From positions 1-7,648 of the forward strand of contig JALVVO010000221.1 of assembly GCA_027023345.1 (NCBI GenBank): a stretch of DNA of 7,648 nt, read 5' to 3'. The notes under the pieces are model-generated. The model worked only from the letters and a program-made list of their open reading frames with translations, ran no database searches and had not been told where the DNA came from. Both the position numbers and the translations under genes were made by a program. This DNA is from Thermaceae bacterium (GTDB lineage: Bacteria; Deinococcota; Deinococci; Deinococcales; Marinithermaceae). Positions 4,751-7,648 of the stretch are shown here, one piece after another (positions within the stretch are counted from its first letter, which is position 1; each line of letters begins with the position of its first letter).

Positions 4751-6121
4751 ATGGCAAGCGAGCACCCTCCAAGTTCCCGCGCGCGACGTCTCCTGGCCCC
4801 CCTGGTGCTGCTCTCAGCGCCGGCGCTCGCCGCCGGAGGGGCCCCCGCCAACCCCGGCGAGCTCGCGCTGCTCGTGCTCCTCTTTGCCCTCTCCGCCTTC
4901 TTCTCGGCCTCGGAGACGGCGATCACCACGCTCTGGCCCTGGAAGGTCAAGGAGCTGGCCGAGGCCGAGGGCGGGAAGGGCCCCTTTAGCCTGCTCGAGC
5001 GCGACGTCACCCGCTTCCTGACCACCATCCTGGTGGGCAACAACCTGGTGAACATCGCCGCCACCGCCCTGGTCACCGACCTGGCCACCAAGGCCTTCGG
5101 CTCCGCCGGCGTGGGGATCGCCACCGGGGTGATGACCTTCCTGGTCCTCTTCTTCGGCGAGATCACCCCGAAGTCCCTCGCCGTCCACCACGCCGACCGG
5201 CTCGCGCGGCTGGTGGTCGGGCCCATCTACTGGCTCTCGGTCCTGCTCTACCCCGTCGGCCGGTTCTTCACCTGGGCCTCGACGCTGATCCTCCGGGCGC
5301 TGGGCCTCGAGCCCCGGAACGAGCCGCTGGTGACCGAGGACGAGCTCCGGCTGATCCTGGCCGGCGCCGAGCGCTCGGGGGCGATCGAGGAGGCCGAGGA
5401 GGACATGATCCAGGGCGTCCTCGAGCTCGGCGAGACCCAGGTCAAGGAGATCATGGTCCCCCGGGTGGAGATGGTGGCGACCCGGGCCGACGCGAACCTG
5501 CGGGCATTCTTGGACCTGGTGCGGGAGCACCGCTTCTCCCGCTACCCGGTCTTCGAGGAGAACATCGACCACGTGGTGGGGATCGCCCTGGTCAAGGACC
5601 TGCTCGACTACGTGGACGACGGCCGGCTCGACGAGGTGCGGGTGGGAGCGATCGCCCACGACCCCTACTTCGTGCCCGAGAGCATGCCGGTCTGGAACCT
5701 CCTCCTCGAGCTCAGGCGCCGGAAGATCCACATGGCCATCGTGGTCGACGAGTTCGGCGGCACCGCCGGGTTGGTGACGCTGGAGGACATCATCGAGGAG
5801 ATCGTGGGCGAGATCTACGACGAGACCGACGAGCTCGAGCAGGCGATCCAGCCCCTCGCCGGGGGCGCCTATCTGATCGACGCCCAGACCCCGCTCGACG
5901 ACGTCGCCGAGGTGCTCGACGTGGAGTTCCCCGAGGGCGAGTATGAGACCCTCTCGGGCTTCCTCTACGACCGCTTCGGCTACATCCCCAAGGAGGGCGA
6001 GGTCCTCACCTTCGACGGCTGGCGCTTTCTGATCACCGAGGCCGACGAGCGGAAAGTCGAGCTGGTCCGCGCCGAGCCCGTTCCCGAGGAGGAGACCGAG
6101 GATGAAAGAGAAGCTGATTGA
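4751..6121 (+). CDS. CNNM/CorC-type membrane protein (DUF21, CBS pair, transporter-associated domain)
   Basis: This 456-residue protein belongs to the HlyC/CorC (TlyC, YfjD, CNNM) family, implicated in Mg2+/Co2+ efflux and Mg homeostasis. Numbering from ATG 4751. Residues 11-29 (RARRLLAPLVLLSAPALAA) look like a signal peptide. The DUF21 domain spans about 36-188, with LSAFFSASETAITTL (47-61), TTILVGNNLVNIAAT (91-105), FFGEITPKSLAV (134-145) and several membrane helices. The acidic helix EDELRLILAGAERSGAIEEAEEDMI follows at about 196-220. Two CBS motifs lie at about 230-355 (VKEIMVPR; MAIVVDEFGGTAGLVTLED). A CorC_HlyC domain at about 365-440 includes GEYETLSGFLYDRFGYIPKE. All domains are complete. 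E. coli ybeX, a shorter CorC protein lacking DUF21, is also encoded after ybeZ-ybeY; this version is the full membrane form. It overlaps cdd by 20 bases. Whether it transports ions or only regulates is not decided by sequence. Confidence 0.92.
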   Translation: MASEHPPSSRARRLLAPLVLLSAPALAAGGAPANPGELALLVLLFALSAFFSASETAITTLWPWKVKELAEAEGGKGPFSLLERDVTRFLTTILVGNNLVNIAATALVTDLATKAFGSAGVGIATGVMTFLVLFFGEITPKSLAVHHADRLARLVVGPIYWLSVLLYPVGRFFTWASTLILRALGLEPRNEPLVTEDELRLILAGAERSGAIEEAEEDMIQGVLELGETQVKEIMVPRVEMVATRADANLRAFLDLVREHRFSRYPVFEENIDHVVGIALVKDLLDYVDDGRLDEVRVGAIAHDPYFVPESMPVWNLLLELRRRKIHMAIVVDEFGGTAGLVTLEDIIEEIVGEIYDETDELEQAIQPLAGGAYLIDAQTPLDDVAEVLDVEFPEGEYETLSGFLYDRFGYIPKEGEVLTFDGWRFLITEADERKVELVRAEPVPEEETEDEREAD

Positions 6122-6500
6122 GGCCGCCCGGCGCGCGCGGGAAAACGCCTACGCGCCCTACTCGAAGTTTCCGGTGGGGGCGGCGATCCTCACCGAAAGC
6201 GGGCGGATCTTCGCCGGCGCCAACGTGGAAAACGGCGCGTTTCCCCTGACCCGCTGCGCCGAGCAGATCGCGGTGGGAGCGATGGTCACCGCCGGCGAGC
6301 GGCGGATCGCCGAGGTGGTGGTCTACACCGGCGCCTCCCCGCCGGCCACGCCCTGCGGGGCCTGCCGCCAGGTGCTGGCGGAGTTCGCCGGCCCCGAGAC
6401 CCCGGTGACCTGCGTCAACGACCGCGGCGAGAAGCGCCGCTACACCCTTGGCGAGCTCCTGCCCGAGGCCTTCTCCCTGAGCTCGGCGACCAAGACGTAG
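6102..6500 (+). CDS. cdd: Cytidine deaminase
   Basis: This enzyme deaminates cytidine and deoxycytidine to uridine and deoxyuridine in cytoplasmic pyrimidine salvage. The 132-residue length fits the homotetrameric class with three cysteine zinc ligands. Visible features are NAYAPYSKFPVGAAI (15-29), the ribose-binding NVEN (41-44), TRCAEQ (50-55) giving zinc ligand Cys52 and catalytic Glu54, and TPCGACRQVLAEF (83-95) giving Cys85 and Cys88. LGELLPEAF (116-124) is the standard C-terminal motif. CAEQ in place of the usual CAER is a small variation. The ATG at 6102 follows a strong GAGGAGGAG (6086-6094) and starts within the last seven codons of the upstream gene. In Bacillus cdd sits after dgkA in the same order. 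I see no terminator behind it: its last 61 bases lie antisense to the converging methyltransferase gene. Confidence 0.96.
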   Translation: MKEKLIEAARRARENAYAPYSKFPVGAAILTESGRIFAGANVENGAFPLTRCAEQIAVGAMVTAGERRIAEVVVYTGASPPATPCGACRQVLAEFAGPETPVTCVNDRGEKRRYTLGELLPEAFSLSSATKT

Positions 6501-7051
6501 CGGAACCCCTCGGCCTGGAGCCCGGTCATGTAGCCGCGCTCGATGAAGATCCGGCGGAGCCGGTCGGGCGGGACGAAGTTCGCCGGCTCGCCCCAGAGCC
6601 GTTCGAAAAGGCGCACCAGCCGGCCGGCGAGCGGCCGGGGGTCGTAGTCGTAGATCCAGACGGTGCCGTAGAGCACGAGCACGCGGGAGATCTCGTCGAG
6701 GGCCCGGTCCAGGTCGTCGAAGTGGTGGAGGGCCTCGCCGACGGCCACCGCGTGAAAGTAGCCGTCCTCGAAGGGCAGGGCCTCGGCGCGGGCGCGGACG
6801 GCGCGGATGCCCCGCGGAACCTGGGCCAGCATGCCGTCCGAGGGGTCGGCGACCCAGACCTCGAGGTCCGGCCGCTGCTCCTTGGCCCAGCCGGCCAAGA
6901 GGCCGGTGCCCCCGCCCAGGTCGAGCACGCGGGAGCCCCGGGCCAGCCGGGCGATGAAGAGGCTAAAGAGGTCCTTGGCCCAGCGCGGGTAGACGCGGTG
7001 GCCGTGCCGCTTGAAGAGGGGGCCCAGCCGGTCGAACCGCGAACCCGTCAC
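6440..7051 (-). CDS. Class I SAM-dependent methyltransferase (Methyltransf_11 / UbiE-like), substrate unknown
   Basis: A soluble 203-residue methyltransferase. The SAM-binding motif I is VLDLGGGTG (42-50), followed by an acidic strand end at VADPSDGML (67-75). ARAEALPFEDGYFHAV (87-102) and VGEALHHFDDLDRALDEISR (104-123) are the usual Methyltransf_11 post-I and motif II/III elements. The N-terminus RFDRLGPLFKRHGHRVYP suits a start at GTG 7051. This GTG overlaps the stop of the upstream gene as GTGA, a classic translational-coupling junction. The C-terminal 60 residues (strands around WIYDYDPRP and FRYVLVAEL) complete the fold, and the last 19 residues are antisense to the end of cdd. Context with a LEA14-like protein does not reveal the substrate; a small molecule or lipid is as likely as RNA or protein. 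Confidence 0.88.
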   Translation of the reverse strand: MTGSRFDRLGPLFKRHGHRVYPRWAKDLFSLFIARLARGSRVLDLGGGTGLLAGWAKEQRPDLEVWVADPSDGMLAQVPRGIRAVRARAEALPFEDGYFHAVAVGEALHHFDDLDRALDEISRVLVLYGTVWIYDYDPRPLAGRLVRLFERLWGEPANFVPPDRLRRIFIERGYMTGLQAEGFRYVLVAELREKASGRSSPRV

Positions 7052-7648
7052 CGGGCGACCCCCGAGAGCTCGAGCTCATAGGTCCGCTCGATCACCCCCG
7101 GCACCGAGAGCCGCACCCGGCCCACGAGCTCGAAGGGCGCGCCCCCGGAGAGCGCGCGGGCGGCGCCGGGCACGGCCGTAAGCGGCACCTCGAGCAGGAA
7201 CTCGCCCTCCCGCTCGCCCGCCGGCGGCAGCTCGAAGCGGATCGGCGCCTCGCCGAGGCGGTAGCCGCCCACCCGGGCGAGGAGCGTGCCGTCGAGGACG
7301 AAGCCCACGGGCACGACGTTCTTCGCCCGGTAGCGGACCGAGAACGCGAGCGTCCCGAAGCCGAGCCGCACCTCGGCCGCGATCGGCTCGATCTTCGGGG
7401 GCGCGAGCGCCACCGCCAGCCGGACCCGGTCCCGGAGCAGGGTGTAGGGCCCGAGCCAGAGCCCCTGGCCGAACGCCTCGACCCTGAGGCGGCCGCTCAT
7501 CGTGAGCGGCAGGCTCCGGCCGGAGACCAGCTCGGCGGCGGTGGCGGCCGCCGAGGCCAGGCCGGTTTCCACGCGCACGGTGGCCCGGGTCCGGCCCCGG
7601 GCGGGGAGGGTGAGGCGGGGCAGGGCGGCGGCGGTGGTGAGTTCCCCG
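7048..7648 (-). CDS. LEA14/WHy-domain (LEA type 2) family protein, N-terminus cut by the right window edge
   Basis: The reading frame is open from the right edge (first full codon 7647-7645) to the TGA at 7048, giving 199 visible residues. The GTG at 7578 is internal and not a credible start because coding character continues upstream of it. The sequence fits two tandem beta-sandwich repeats of the LEA14/WHy type. The end of repeat one is LPARGRTRATVRVE...GRLRVEAFG. Repeat two starts near RDRVRLAVALAPPKIEPIAAEVRL, continues through FGTLAFSVRYRAKNVVPVGF and GTLLARVGGYRLGEAP, and ends with LPPAGEREGEFLLEVPLTAV...FELVGRVRLSVPG. The pattern of alternating hydrophobics, a short Asn-Val-Val-Pro turn where LEA2 proteins have NPN, and a Gly-rich end of each repeat supports this. 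LEA2 proteins are linked to desiccation or stress and are often exported; the N-terminus that would show a signal peptide is missing. It is coupled to the downstream methyltransferase. Confidence 0.7.
   Translation of the reverse strand, partial: GELTTAAALPRLTLPARGRTRATVRVETGLASAAATAAELVSGRSLPLTMSGRLRVEAFGQGLWLGPYTLLRDRVRLAVALAPPKIEPIAAEVRLGFGTLAFSVRYRAKNVVPVGFVLDGTLLARVGGYRLGEAPIRFELPPAGEREGEFLLEVPLTAVPGAARALSGGAPFELVGRVRLSVPGVIERTYELELSGVAR

Noticed and set aside
2595..4772. Minus-strand open frame of 725 codons opposite the small gene, phoH, ybeY and dgkA.
   Set aside because: It lies antisense to four genes, three of them with intact catalytic motifs. Its composition is low-complexity (Ser/Gly/Arg, then Leu/Asp/His-rich), and such long antisense frames are common at this GC content.
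6620..6638. Perfect inverted repeat CCGGCC/GGCCGG with a 7-base loop, considered as a terminator between the converging genes.
   Set aside because: It lies well inside the methyltransferase coding region, no T-run follows on either strand, and such palindromes arise easily in this GC-rich DNA.
6722..7081. Plus-strand open frame of 119 codons opposite the methyltransferase.
   Set aside because: It is antisense to a gene with a clear SAM-binding motif, and has no ribosome-binding or family evidence of its own.
7048..7578. A complete 176-residue gene starting at GTG 7578.
   Set aside because: The frame remains open to the right edge, and the upstream residues continue the first WHy-like repeat, so the gene is better read as 5'-truncated by the window.

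Overview
The window comes from a very GC-rich bacterial chromosome. Nearly every third codon position is G or C, there is almost no intergenic DNA, and GTG and TTG starts are used alongside ATG. The gene content, codon style and TANNNT boxes lying just ahead of start codons suggest the Deinococcota, most likely Thermaceae (Thermus, Meiothermus or Oceanithermus type). That placement is inferred from style and was not tested by a search. I see no mobile element, CRISPR array, tRNA or rRNA gene, or recent foreign DNA.

Layout. On the minus strand at the left edge (1-315) is the N-terminal part of shikimate dehydrogenase, aroE. A gap of about 35 bases with possible back-to-back promoters separates it from a plus-strand run of eight genes. 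These are a long-form NfeD membrane protease (352-1623), the flotillin-like scaffold FloA (1624-2598), a small proline-rich membrane-anchored protein of unknown function (2602-3042), PhoH-family ATPase (2985-3980), endoribonuclease YbeY (3973-4392), a DgkA-type lipid kinase (4347-4748), a CNNM/CorC-type membrane protein with CBS domains (4751-6121) and cytidine deaminase (6102-6500). Neighbours in this run overlap, abut, or are at most three bases apart, so it looks like one translationally coupled operon. Converging on it from the right are a SAM-dependent methyltransferase (6440-7051, minus), whose last 19 codons are antisense to the end of cdd, and a LEA14/WHy-type protein (7048 to the right edge, minus) that runs off the window.

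How it fits together. The plus-strand order resembles the Bacillus run nfeD(yqeZ)-floA(yqfA)-yqfB-yqfC-yqfD-phoH-yqfF-ybeY-dgkA-cdd-era. The PhoH, YbeY and CorC trio also matches the E. coli ybeZ-ybeY-ybeX operon. The locus therefore combines a membrane-microdomain pair (NfeD and FloA), an RNA/ribosome-maturation pair (PhoH and YbeY), lipid-carrier recycling (DgkA type), a divalent-cation or stress-related membrane protein (CorC type) and pyrimidine salvage (Cdd). The least understood member is the small protein at 2602-3042. It has a membrane anchor, a Pro/Glu-rich spacer with a repeated RPRVRPV motif, and a C-terminal element whose codons also contain the ribosome-binding site and start codon of phoH. 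Most of the window is conserved core genome, and I do not claim a wholly new system. The small protein and the dual-coding junctions deserve the closest look.
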